From Pseudomonas benzenivorans (GTDB lineage: Bacteria > Pseudomonadota > Gammaproteobacteria > Pseudomonadales > Pseudomonadaceae), in the NCBI RefSeq assembly GCF_033547155.1, contig NZ_CP137892.1, forward strand, positions 2,604,001 through 2,668,000: 64,000 nucleotides of DNA. Reading direction: 5' to 3'. Below, in pieces: positions 9,831-16,864 of the stretch. The translations under genes and the position numbers were made by a program. A model generated the notes under the pieces. The model had not been told where the DNA came from. It saw only the letters and a program-made list of their open reading frames with translations, and ran no database searches. Numbering within the stretch: the stretch's first letter is position 1; each line of letters starts with the position of its first letter.

Positions 9831-10534
9831 TTATTCTTCTTCTGACATTGTTTCGATGAGATTTTTAAGCTCTTTCGCATCCCCTGTAGCGCAAGCAACC
9901 CTACTCATATGGTGCGTCATGAGTTCGCCAAGCATTAAATGGCGGTCTTTTTTGAGATGAATCGCGGATAATTTGTAGAGCTTTTTGAGCGAATATTTGT
10001 ACGGATTTCTAAATTCCGTGTTGTGCCCGGAGCTTATTAGTGACTCACAAATAAAAACCAGCCCATCAAGAAAGTCCGTAATATCCTCACCGGACTCTTC
10101 TTTTTTCCGCTTGGCTTCGTAGTCCGCTATTTTCTGAGCAGCAGTGCGATTGTCGGGGCGAGTTTTTGCAGGCTTTTTTTTAGACCTTCTGGGAAAGTTA
10201 GAGCCAGTATCTCAGTTAGAAGCTCTGCTTGAATAATGGTTGGCTTGGTCTTTACCCAGTCAGCCGCGTCTCTTTCCTGACAGCCGCAGCCGATAATTGC
10301 AGCAATAAAATCAGCTCCCTGACTCAAAATAAAGCCAACATCACTACCTTTTTCGTTATCAGCTTTAGAATTGCGCAGGAAAATTTCGGCGAGAATTAGT
10401 GGATATTTTTCAGCAAGAAAGATGAAGTCCTCGGTTGTTAATCCGAAAACCTCAATGGCCACTTCCGGCTTGCCGCCGAAAGCTTGGGTAATAACCACCT
10501 TTTTAGATGGCGTAACTAGATCAAGAAGGGACAT
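9831..10534 (-). CDS. Tail assembly chaperone GT, made by -1 frameshift
   Basis: The upstream frame (10127-10534) runs over a run of eight A residues on the minus strand. In the -1 frame an open stretch then continues from AAG (10175-10173) to a TAA at 9831, six bases before the tape-measure ATG. The fusion would be about 234 residues: 120 from G and 114 from the T-like part, which is Lys/Glu-rich and ends SEEE. This is the lambda G/GT arrangement, conserved across long-tailed phages. The T frame has no start of its own, which explains the apparent gap between G and the tape measure. Confidence 0.85.
10127..10534 (-). CDS. Tail assembly chaperone G
   Basis: A 135-residue protein (ATG at 10534) between tail tube and tape measure, the position of lambda gpG. 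It binds the tape measure during tail assembly. It ends 16 codons after the slippery run, so most ribosomes make this short form and a minority the GT fusion. Upstream is a strong extended -10 (TGTTATAAT) and an AACAATAATAATAAAGG leader. Sequence similarity alone is weak; the position and slippery site make the call. Confidence 0.85.
   Translation of the reverse strand: MSLLDLVTPSKKVVITQAFGGKPEVAIEVFGLTTEDFIFLAEKYPLILAEIFLRNSKADNEKGSDVGFILSQGADFIAAIIGCGCQERDAADWVKTKPTIIQAELLTEILALTFPEGLKKSLQKLAPTIALLLRK
10174..10181 (-). promoter_or_regulatory. Slippery site for the G/GT frameshift
   Basis: In the G frame the mRNA reads CTA AAA AAA AGC, so the A AAA AAA heptamer allows tandem slippage by -1. 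The shifted frame is open for 114 codons. No downstream stimulatory structure was worked out. Confidence 0.8.
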
Positions 10535-10582
10535 GTCATTGCCTTTATTATTATTGTTATATGGCCATTATAACACTTGACT
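10535..10582 (-). promoter_or_regulatory. Late-type promoter and leader for the chaperone/tape-measure operon
   Basis: An extended -10 TGTTATAAT (hexamer 10567-10572) is followed by CATATAACAATAATAATAAAGG and the ATG of G. It is the best-conserved member of the late-type promoter set. It overlaps a possible plus-strand promoter (TTGACT at 10578, TAAAGT near 10600) of the opposing gene pair. Confidence 0.55.
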
Positions 10583-10635
10583 TTACCCCAAGGCTGAGTA
10601 AAGTGTATGTTTGCGCTCAAACTTCGGAGCAAAAA

Positions 10636-10989
10636 ATGGAAATGCTTTCGCTGCTGGATATGACGCAACAAGAGCGGGACGAGTACCTGGTTTACGCCAG
10701 TGCCAAAATTTGCCGGAGTGCTGGCGTTGATATGCCGGATGAAGTCGTCGAGCAGTACATGTTCTTTTCTGAGCGGACACCGGGCTATCAACTAGATCTG
10801 CTTGATACGGTTTTCAATTGTCTGGCGTTCACGCTCTTTCCGCGAGAGCTGGGAGACAAAGAAAGGCTTGCAATGCAAGAGATGATGCGGATCGACTGTG
10901 ACGATGAAGAAATTACTAATGCCATCATCATGCAGCTTGTCTCATACAGCACCTTTGCCTTCACCAATAAAGTGCCGAGGGTCAAATAA
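10636..10989 (+). CDS. Hypothetical protein, opposite-strand insert in tail module
   Basis: A 117-residue acidic protein of unknown function on the strand opposite to all surrounding virion genes. The ATG at 10636 is preferred because GGAG lies about 6 nt upstream; the frame is also open back to an ATG at 10561 that has no ribosome site. Its stop overlaps the next start (TAATG), so it is coupled to the small gene at 10989. A possible sigma70 promoter precedes it. The pattern (own promoter, opposite strand, own terminator) is that of a phage moron, perhaps expressed in the lysogen. No domain is recognised. Confidence 0.55.
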   Translation: MEMLSLLDMTQQERDEYLVYASAKICRSAGVDMPDEVVEQYMFFSERTPGYQLDLLDTVFNCLAFTLFPRELGDKERLAMQEMMRIDCDDEEITNAIIMQLVSYSTFAFTNKVPRVK

Positions 10990-11165
10990 TGTCGGTCGCT
11001 TTCGAACAACCTTCTGAAGGCCATTGGCAGCTAACGGAAGAAGAGATCCAGGATCTGCGCAGAGAGATGCGTGAGGATCTTGAGAAGATTTTGTTTGAGC
11101 TCAAAAAGAAAGAGGGGCCGCGTGGGCCCCTTCTTCATGGTCAATGCCAAGTTAAGCTGCGATGA
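10989..11165 (+). CDS. Small hypothetical protein coupled to the preceding gene
   Basis: A 58-codon frame begins in a TAATG overlap with the upstream gene. The product is highly charged (EEEIQDLRREMREDLEKIL), predicted as a single amphipathic helix. The frame runs through the GC-rich hairpin at 11114-11132, so part of its 3' end may lie beyond the terminator or the terminator may act only on the minus strand. Real translation is suggested by the tight coupling; function is unknown. Confidence 0.45.
   Translation: MSVAFEQPSEGHWQLTEEEIQDLRREMREDLEKILFELKKKEGPRGPLLHGQCQVKLR
11114..11132. terminator. Bidirectional terminator behind the tail tube gene
   Basis: A GGGGCC/GGCCCC stem is followed by TTCTT on the plus strand and by CTCTTTCTTTTT on the minus strand. 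It separates tail-tube transcription from the opposing gene pair. Confidence 0.6.
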
Positions 11166-11922
11166 CGTGCTCTTCCTTAAACATTTTTGACAAGCCAGAG
11201 CCCGACACGGCCTTCGAAGCCAGTAGGGTTCCTTTGATTTCTTGTTCGCCGTAGTCAGCGCCAATAAGCTGTCGAGCTGCGGCTGGTGACAGAGAAACTT
11301 TGTAGTAAGTGACTTTGACTGGAGTGTCACCTTCTTCAATGTTCTTACCGTCAAAGACGATCATGATGTTTACGCCGGAGTTAACAAGGCCTTCAATCCT
11401 ACGGACAGCTGCTTTGTCATAAACAACGGTAACACTATCACCATCAACGATTGATCCTGTCTTCAGGAAGTCGATGGAGCCATCAGAGATAACATAGTCA
11501 ACACCCTCTTCGAGCACTTCTGAATTTGCAGTAATTGATGTTACGGCTGAGATAACACCCGGAACTACAATGCTGCGACCCTTGTAAGCTTTAGTCGTGT
11601 ACGTTGCACCGGCTTCAGCTACGTCATCAGTTACTTCGCCGAAAAGGGCAAGCTCCATAACTTCCGGGGAGAACGAACGCAAATTAAGAGTCAGTTCCCC
11701 GGTGTTGCGAATAACCCTGGATCTAGCAACACCCTTGGTTCCGTAAACAAGATCCTGGAACTCTACTTTTTCGGAGCTAAGCGATAGAGAGGCCGAACTA
11801 AGATGACCGAGGTTGAAAAAACCACCTTCGGGACGATCATTTTCATCTAGTTTCGCTACGAGCAGACCACCGTTTCCGATGTAGCCGTAAGTTGTATCTG
11901 TAAAATTTTGACCAAAAGCCAT
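11152..11922 (-). CDS. Major tail tube protein
   Basis: A 256-residue beta-rich protein located just before the chaperone pair, where the tail tube gene always lies in long-tailed phages. It opens with FGQNFTDTTYGYIGNGGLLVA and carries GVDYVISDGSIDF and PVKVTYYKVSLSPAA segments that fit a tube fold with an added loop domain. A leader with AACAATAATAATAAAAGG precedes the ATG, and a terminator follows, so it can be expressed at its own level, as expected for an abundant virion subunit. Confidence 0.75.
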   Translation of the reverse strand: MAFGQNFTDTTYGYIGNGGLLVAKLDENDRPEGGFFNLGHLSSASLSLSSEKVEFQDLVYGTKGVARSRVIRNTGELTLNLRSFSPEVMELALFGEVTDDVAEAGATYTTKAYKGRSIVVPGVISAVTSITANSEVLEEGVDYVISDGSIDFLKTGSIVDGDSVTVVYDKAAVRRIEGLVNSGVNIMIVFDGKNIEEGDTPVKVTYYKVSLSPAAARQLIGADYGEQEIKGTLLASKAVSGSGLSKMFKEEHVIAA

Positions 11923-11965
11923 GGCGTTTACCTTTTATTATTATTGTTCTAGGTATTATTTGAGC

Positions 11966-12403
11966 TCAAACGAGAACCATTTTTTGTGTCCAATCCACAG
12001 CCCAAACGCTGTAATTGAGGCCATTAGTCATGCCTGACGATAGTTCTTCTATTGATTGTAACACGGGCAGAGATGTGTTTATTTGAGGATTGCCGCGATA
12101 CTTACTTACTTTCTTTGCAAGATCATATGCGCAATCAGAAGTAATTTTTGAATTACCTTGCCCTGATTTGTCTGCCTTGCCTATAACCAGGGCAATAAAA
12201 GCGGCTTCAACTTCGAGCTTTGGGGCATTCTGAGTGAAAGGGCCACCCCCGCAACCGATCAAAATATGAGGTCTTTGCCCGTCGATTTTGATTGTTTTTA
12301 GGACGTCTTCGGTGAATGCGCCGTTGTAGATTTCGACTTTTGGGGATTGCGGGAGGGATTCGATCAGTTCTTTTACTGATTCTAATTGTTGTGTAAATGA
12401 CAT
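11966..12403 (-). CDS. Tail completion/terminator protein (Mu gp37-like)
   Basis: A 145-residue protein between the gpG-like connector and the tail tube. It resembles the DUF1834-type Mu gp37 family (short alpha/beta protein with LIGCGGG and VEAAFIALVIG segments), proteins placed at the head-tail joining end of the tail. A TTTGAGCTCAAA palindrome (variant of the phage 12-mer) lies at 11959-11970, overlapping the end of the coding region. The family call is moderate, by position and weak similarity. Confidence 0.6.
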   Translation of the reverse strand: MSFTQQLESVKELIESLPQSPKVEIYNGAFTEDVLKTIKIDGQRPHILIGCGGGPFTQNAPKLEVEAAFIALVIGKADKSGQGNSKITSDCAYDLAKKVSKYRGNPQINTSLPVLQSIEELSSGMTNGLNYSVWAVDWTQKMVLV

Positions 12404-12404
12404 A

Positions 12405-12884
12405 TTATTGAAGTGCCTTGCTCACATGCTCTAACATTATTGTCTCATATTCATCAAGCCATTTTCTGGGCAGGCCGCGTTTATCTGGGGTGAACCGACG
12501 CTTTTTAATTGCGCCCCTGCCGTTGTTATGAGTGTCTGCGTAGATCAATGGCGAAGTTAAATAGATGTCAATGCCACGAACGTCGTGCTTAATTGAGCTT
12601 CTGAGTCGTCCTGTATCTAAAAGCGGCTGGCCTTTTCTATGGTGAATTGGCGACCATTTATTGCCATACGGATCTACGCCGTTGCGAAAATTGGCCTTGA
12701 TTCGAGCAACCCATCTGGTGCCGATTTTTTCCAGGCCACTGCGAATGTGAGTGTTGTTTGGGCCTAGGCGCTTGATCTTCTCTGATAGCGTCTTTAGATC
12801 GCGCGTGTCGATCTGCATCTCGATCTGCTTTTTTTCGTCAGAAGAAGCTGCGCGGGCTGCCATGCGGGCTAAGATCGGGAGCAT
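12405..12884 (-). CDS. Phage virion morphogenesis protein (Mu gpG / Phage_tail_S type)
   Basis: A 159-residue basic protein with the family pattern: a central F-x-x-G-xDPYGNKWSP segment, then the conserved LLDTGRLRSS motif and a YAxxHNxG-like stretch (YADTHNNG). Mu gpG-type proteins act in head-tail joining. It lies in the Mu order (MuF, gp36, gpG, gp37), with one base between it and the next gene. Only its connector role is known for the family. Confidence 0.8.
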   Translation of the reverse strand: MLPILARMAARAASSDEKKQIEMQIDTRDLKTLSEKIKRLGPNNTHIRSGLEKIGTRWVARIKANFRNGVDPYGNKWSPIHHRKGQPLLDTGRLRSSIKHDVRGIDIYLTSPLIYADTHNNGRGAIKKRRFTPDKRGLPRKWLDEYETIMLEHVSKALQ

Positions 12885-12888
12885 GGCA

Positions 12889-13248
12889 TTAACCCCGGAT
12901 CAAGCGAATGTTAGCGAATCCGCCTGTGGCTACTGGCGCTCCGGTAGGGATCAGGAGGATCTTGCGAGTGGCTACTTTTTCGAGAAAGCTGATGGCGTCT
13001 TCGTAGTGCTGCCTGATTTTCTCGTTGTTCGAGTCGCTCCAGGCGAAGTATCGTGCAATATCCAGGCACGGGCCTTTAACATCAGCTAGGGCGTTGACGT
13101 CAGTCATGGGGGTAGTTAGACCGGCAGACCGGGCATACGTGTCTACAAGTCGCGTTGCGCGCTCCAAGCACTGCGTCATGCGGTCAGTATCATTAACGAC
13201 GTCATCTGCGCCAAATGCCTTTTCAAAATCTACTAGCGTTGCATACAT
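12889..13248 (-). CDS. Head-tail connector, DUF1320 (Mu gp36-like)
   Basis: A 119-residue helical protein starting MYATLVDFEKAFG, the usual start of the DUF1320/gp36 family, with the conserved RLVDTYARSAGLTTPM pattern. The ATG at 13248 is chosen over an upstream in-frame ATG because this start aligns with the family. It abuts a phage intergenic repeat (13249-13416), whose terminal GGAAAACTCTT supplies the only ribosome-site-like bases. The repeat therefore forms the gene's 5' leader. Confidence 0.75.
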   Translation of the reverse strand: MYATLVDFEKAFGADDVVNDTDRMTQCLERATRLVDTYARSAGLTTPMTDVNALADVKGPCLDIARYFAWSDSNNEKIRQHYEDAISFLEKVATRKILLIPTGAPVATGGFANIRLIRG

Positions 13249-13416
13249 AAGAGTTTTCCAAAGCCAGAAAAACAACCCCGGCTATCTATGCCATCCCTAT
13301 CTTATTATTACTAAGGGGATTCGGCGGTTTTAGTGTAGAGCGTAGCCCGTGGACAAATCAGGAATTTGCCGTTATGAAGTCAGCGGAGGTTCTTCTGGCT
13401 CTTCGAAACTCTTAAC
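13249..13416 (-). repeat. Phage intergenic repeat element, copy 1
   Basis: A 168-bp element, homologous in reverse orientation to the one at 23875-24058. Its ends are imperfect inverted repeats (GAGTTTYGAAAARCCAG type). The 13-bp core GTAGCCCGTGGAC is at 13342-13354, and a TTATTATTACTAAGG block lies at 13302-13315. It fills the whole gap between the MuF remnant stop and the gp36-like start codon. Confidence 0.75.
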
Positions 13417-14120
13417 TTGTTCAGCTTGCTTTCAGTTGCTTGCGCAGCTCTGAAAGCGGTATTAATTCAGCAGTATCTAGATCGACGAACCGATCAATCG
13501 CAATCCCGCTGAGCCACAGTTTATGCCGTTCAACGCCGAGCACTTGAATCTGATCATCTTCTGGCTGATCTATAAGCCATTGCTCAAACGTCTGATCAAT
13601 GCCAGGTTCGTCATCATCAAAAATAGCAATCATCGTTGACCGGCAGTTGGCATGAAACGGAGGCACCTTCCGCTTTGGGTCATTAACGAAATAGACCTTG
13701 CCATCCAGGGCTGCGCACACTGGCGTTGTCCGGCTATCTAGAATCGAAGAAATGCGGTACTTCTCAATCCCAGTATTCTCGAAAGCCGCCATGTCCGCTC
13801 TGGCAGTGACGTGAGCTGCCGCTGTTCGTACCAGGGCCTCGGCATGACGACGAGCTTTAGAGAAAGGCCCATCGACCCTGTAAGACAGCTCTCCGTCGCC
13901 CAGCACGGCCTTCACGATCTCTTGATTCGTCAGGCCATTGATGATGCCAAGGCGTATCGTTTGCTTGATGCGTGTCTGAGTACCGACCTGCTGCTCAGTG
14001 AGCCACTCCCCCATGAGCTTGCCATCGAACGGGTCGTCGGTTACTAAGCTGTAAATCGTCTTCTCATCTATGTCATTCGAGCTCAGCGTGCCACCGAACG
14101 CGCTACTGGCATGATGGGTT

Positions 14121-14981
14121 CTACCCCATTTCCACGGACGGTTTGAAAAGGGCTGAAAACTTCAGATCTTGCCGGGCGACTCTACGACGCATTCGTGGGT
14201 TATGAAACCGCTCGATGTAGTCGAATAGATCCGCCCGTGCTTCATCACGAGTTCGATACGACTGATGGACAACGCGCTCACGCTTGAGCTGACCGAAGAA
14301 GCCTTCACAGGCAGCGTTGTCGCCGCAATGCCCGACGGCACTCATGCTGCAGACCAGCGTGTTGCGATTCAGGAAGCGCTGGTAGTCAGCACTGGTAAAT
14401 TGACTACCGCGATCCGAATGCAGGATCACCGACCAGTCACCCTGGCGCTGCCAGATCGCCATCTCCACCGCTCGAATCACCATCTGCCGATCCTGGCGGT
14501 GATGCATCGACCAGCCGATCACCAGCTTGCTGTACAAGTCGAGCACCACGCATAGGAAGAGCTTGCCTTCCAGTGTGGCTATTTCCGTGATGTCCGTGAC
14601 CCACTTGCGCTCCGGTTCCTGCGCGGTGAAGTCGCGCTCCAGCAGGTTTTTCACGCCTGCTGGACGGCCGCTGGCGACTCTTCCAAAGCCACGCTTCTTC
14701 CGGCGTGGCCAGCCTTGAATTCGCTCAGCTGCCATCAGGCGAGCAACGCGGTTCAGGCTGACGGTTTCGCCCTCGTCGAGCAGATCCTCGTGCATCCGCG
14801 GCGCGCCGATAACACCACGGCTGTCTTCGTGAATCTCCCGAATGCGCCTCACCAGACGCGCATTCTCTTGAGCACGTGGGCTTGGATCGCGATCCTGCCA
14901 GGCGTAATAGCCACTGGCAGAAACCTTCAAGCAACGGCACATCAGTCGTACCGGGTACTCGTTGCGGCAGCGCTGGATCAC
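14121..14981 (-). CDS. IS3-family transposase OrfB (catalytic)
   Basis: A 286-residue rve integrase-type domain with catalytic D130 (WVTDITEI), D190 (LHSDRGSQF) and E226 (NAACEGFFG), in DD(35)E spacing. An N-terminal HTH_21 region ([17 protein letters not shown]) precedes it. It starts in an ATGA overlap with OrfA but is more likely made as an OrfAB fusion by frameshifting at 15029-15035: the -1 frame is open from that site into OrfB. All catalytic residues are intact, so the element looks active. Confidence 0.93.
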   Translation of the reverse strand: MIQRCRNEYPVRLMCRCLKVSASGYYAWQDRDPSPRAQENARLVRRIREIHEDSRGVIGAPRMHEDLLDEGETVSLNRVARLMAAERIQGWPRRKKRGFGRVASGRPAGVKNLLERDFTAQEPERKWVTDITEIATLEGKLFLCVVLDLYSKLVIGWSMHHRQDRQMVIRAVEMAIWQRQGDWSVILHSDRGSQFTSADYQRFLNRNTLVCSMSAVGHCGDNAACEGFFGQLKRERVVHQSYRTRDEARADLFDYIERFHNPRMRRRVARQDLKFSALFKPSVEMG

Positions 14982-15280
14982 CGTGTACCGCTCGATGACT
15001 CCTTGGCAAAGTACGCTGCCGCGTCTCTTAAAAAATCACGTTCCTTGGTCACTCGGGCCAACTCACGCTTGAGGTGGGCCAGCTCCTCATCTCGCGGGCT
15101 ACCTGTGCCGGGAAAGGCCTTTTCTGTGCCTGGCTGCGCCTCTCGAATCCAGCGCGTGAGCAGGTTCGGAGCCACACCAATCTCTAGGGCCACTTGTCGA
15201 CAGCTCGCCCCTGAACGACGAACCAACTCGATGGCTTCCCGCTTGAATTCAGGACTGTATTTCTTGCGCTTCATGAACAC
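14978..15280 (-). CDS. IS3-family transposase OrfA
   Basis: A 100-residue protein with an N-terminal HTH_Tnp_1 domain ([18 protein letters not shown], then [10 protein letters not shown]) that binds the IS ends, and a C-terminal leucine-zipper-like segment ([19 protein letters not shown]). Alone it usually represses transposition; fused to OrfB it makes the active transposase. Its last codons overlap the slippery site. Confidence 0.92.
   Translation of the reverse strand: MFMKRKKYSPEFKREAIELVRRSGASCRQVALEIGVAPNLLTRWIREAQPGTEKAFPGTGSPRDEELAHLKRELARVTKERDFLRDAAAYFAKESSSGTR
15029..15035 (-). promoter_or_regulatory. Slippery heptamer for OrfAB fusion
   Basis: On the coding strand the heptamer T TTT TTA is in the OrfA frame (GAT TTT TTA AGA). 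After a -1 shift the frame reads [14 protein letters not shown] and stays open into OrfB. Confidence 0.75.
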
Positions 15281-15657
15281 TCCTTCAGCTCGGTGTGAGC
15301 TTACTCGAAAGTGTCCGTGTTAACGGGGTAGAACCCGATCGATCTCGTACTTCGCTAGGTCTGCCAGCTCATCAGTAATCTCAAGCCCCATGGCCGCGTA
15401 CTGATCACGCACCTGGCGGTCAATATTCCCCATCGTGCGCGCCAGGCTGTTAGCAGACCTCCAGTTCTGGGCATCAACAGCTTCATCAAGCAGCTCTTTC
15501 ACTGCGCCGCGCATGTCTTTCAGATACTGAGTGGCCTGCCGTGCAATCCTGGTGTACTGCCCACGCAGCTGGATCTGGTGCTTGATCTGGGCATTGACCG
15601 GGCTCTTCTTCTGCCGCTTTTTCCAGTCCTTGGGGCGTGTTACGTCGACTTTAAACA

Positions 15658-16119
15658 TCAGAAACGCCCCTCAAGGCAGACGTTTTTGACGTAATCCTGC
15701 AACCCTGCCAGGCGCTGCTCTGTGACTACTACTCGCTCTCTGAGGGCGAAATAATCCGATCTAGCAACTGGATCGAGCTCGGCTCCGACTGCATCATCCA
15801 CGCTGGCGGCGCTGGTGGAGCTTGGCACTGCAACTGGACAGACTGCTTTGACGCGCAACCGCTTATTGCCAGCAGCAACATCAGCCCGCAAACCCTCAAT
15901 TTCTTCTCTCGCATCGCTCAATTCCTGCGCATATTTCTTATCAATTTCGTCGCGGGCAGCCAGCTTTTCGCCCGTTTTCTGCGCCAGAAACTCAAGCTCT
16001 GCTGCCTTTTCCTGGGCCAGATCCAGCTCGTTCTCAAGCCGCTCTATTTTCGATTTGAGCGCAAACACGAGCAGCACAGCGCAGAGCCCGGCAATAACGG
16101 CGACCAGGTACTTGTTCAT
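15658..16119 (-). CDS. Rz-like i-spanin
   Basis: A 153-residue protein with one N-terminal membrane segment (YLVAVIAGLCAVLLVFAL) and a long periplasmic coiled coil (KIERLENELDLAQEKAAELEF). The start is the ATG overlapping the lysozyme stop (ATGA), giving MNKYLV. Rz proteins of the inner membrane join Rz1 of the outer membrane to fuse the two membranes at the end of lysis. Another small gene, Rz1, lies wholly inside it in another frame. Confidence 0.8.
   Translation of the reverse strand: MNKYLVAVIAGLCAVLLVFALKSKIERLENELDLAQEKAAELEFLAQKTGEKLAARDEIDKKYAQELSDAREEIEGLRADVAAGNKRLRVKAVCPVAVPSSTSAASVDDAVGAELDPVARSDYFALRERVVVTEQRLAGLQDYVKNVCLEGRF
15729..15914 (-). CDS. Rz1-like o-spanin lipoprotein nested in Rz
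   Basis: A 61-residue protein with a basic start (MREKKLRV), hydrophobic segment and lipobox LAISGC, so the mature lipoprotein would start at Cys20. The mature part is short and Pro-rich (APPAPPAW), the hallmark of Rz1. It is encoded entirely within Rz in a different frame, the embedded spanin arrangement known from lambda and P22. Confidence 0.8.
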   Translation of the reverse strand: MREKKLRVCGLMLLLAISGCASKQSVQLQCQAPPAPPAWMMQSEPSSIQLLDRIISPSESE

Positions 16120-16580
16120 AGGCCGATCTCGCACAACCGACGCTCTTCAGCACGGCGCTTAACGAGTCCAGGCCATTGCTTGCCGTCAGCGTAAACCCAT
16201 CGACTTAGTTCTTCGCACGACCCAGCAGTGTCTCCGGCATTGAGCTTGCGAAGCATGGTTGACTTAGCAAACCTCGCAGACCCGACGTTGTAGACGAATG
16301 ACACGAGGGCTGCTCTTCGTTCAGCCGGTAATTCGACTTTAACCAGACTATCAATTTCTGAAAGTACCGACACCAGGTCTTCATCGAGAAGCAACTTGCA
16401 CTCGGCATCGGTCTTTTTTTGACCAAGTTTCGCTGTTTTTGTATGCCCGTAGCAGACAGTAGGAATGCCAATGGGATCTAGATATGCACTGGGCTTATTG
16501 CCCTCGAAGTACATGATTACTGGAGTGGCAACAGCGATTGCGGCAGTAATGGAAGCGGCAGCGAGTTGTTTACGTAGCAT
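16116..16580 (-). CDS. SAR-type endolysin, GH24 muramidase
   Basis: A 154-residue lysozyme cutting peptidoglycan. The N-terminal segment (residues 8-22, Ala/Ile/Val-rich, weakly hydrophobic) fits a signal-arrest-release anchor, so export would be by Sec with release when the membrane depolarises. Catalytic triad by T4 spacing is E26, D35, T41 (YFEG, YLDPIGIPT). GGAGAGCGGGG precedes the start, which overlaps the end of the holin gene. Confidence 0.88.
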   Translation of the reverse strand: MLRKQLAAASITAAIAVATPVIMYFEGNKPSAYLDPIGIPTVCYGHTKTAKLGQKKTDAECKLLLDEDLVSVLSEIDSLVKVELPAERRAALVSFVYNVGSARFAKSTMLRKLNAGDTAGSCEELSRWVYADGKQWPGLVKRRAEERRLCEIGL

Positions 16581-16788
16581 CCCCGCTCTCCTTCTCCTTC
16601 TTTTTCTTAGCGGTCAATTCGCGCTTCAAAAGAAAGAAAATCTGGAGAACAAGGTAAATGACGGTCAGAATTACAGCCCAGTCTTGTACTGAAATACCCA
16701 TCAACATAGCTGCTGAAACAGTTACAGGCGGGGCTGATTTGATTGCTTCGACTGTAAAGTCTTGAATATTTTGATGAGCTGGTGACAT
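16570..16788 (-). CDS. Holin
   Basis: A 72-residue protein with a hydrophobic central stretch (VTVSAAMLMGI and WAVILTVIYLVLQIFFLL, one or two membrane spans) and a highly charged C-terminal tail (KRELTAKKKKEKES), the layout of small phage holins. It is the first gene of the lysis cassette, overlaps the lysozyme start, and follows a late-type promoter. With a SAR endolysin it would act as a pinholin or timing holin. The family cannot be named with certainty. Confidence 0.75.
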   Translation of the reverse strand: MSPAHQNIQDFTVEAIKSAPPVTVSAAMLMGISVQDWAVILTVIYLVLQIFFLLKRELTAKKKKEKESGDAT

Positions 16789-16852
16789 TTCTTGTTCTTA
16801 TTATTAGTCATTACGCCTCTTCTGGGCGCTATTTCTATTAGTATAACACTTG
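16789..16852 (-). promoter_or_regulatory. Late-type promoter and leader for the lysis cassette
   Basis: The minus strand has AAGTGTTATACT (TGnTATACT extended -10; hexamer 16840-16845), then a leader containing a CGCCCAGAAGAGGCG hairpin and CTAATAATAAGAAC before the holin ATG. The upstream CAAGTGTTAT stretch is shared with the promoter at 10567. Confidence 0.5.
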
Positions 16853-16864
16853 AATTTAGTGCAG

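Larger units (their letters stand above)
14116..15336 (-). mobile_element. IS3-family insertion sequence, 1221 bp
   Basis: Both ends read GGGTTCTACCCC inward (12 identical bases, with further partial matches including CACGGAC). They are flanked by a 3-bp direct repeat GAT (14113-14115 and 15337-15339). Two overlapping frames encode OrfA and OrfB. The base composition is richer in GC than the phage around it, so the IS probably jumped in from the host. The clean duplication suggests a recent, simple transposition. Confidence 0.92.
13421..15658 (-). pseudogene. MuF-type head morphogenesis gene interrupted by an IS
   Basis: The N-terminal part starts at 15658 (TGATG overlap with Rz) and is cut after codon 107; the C-terminal part continues at 14112. 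Removing the IS plus one GAT duplication (1224 bp) restores one open frame of 337 codons without a stop. The C-terminal region has the MuF (PF04233) signature: SILDSRTTPVCAALDG and then PPFHANCRS. MuF proteins enter the capsid and act in portal-associated head assembly. The interruption removes a normally needed virion gene, so this prophage is probably unable to make infectious particles unless the IS leaves. Confidence 0.9.
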
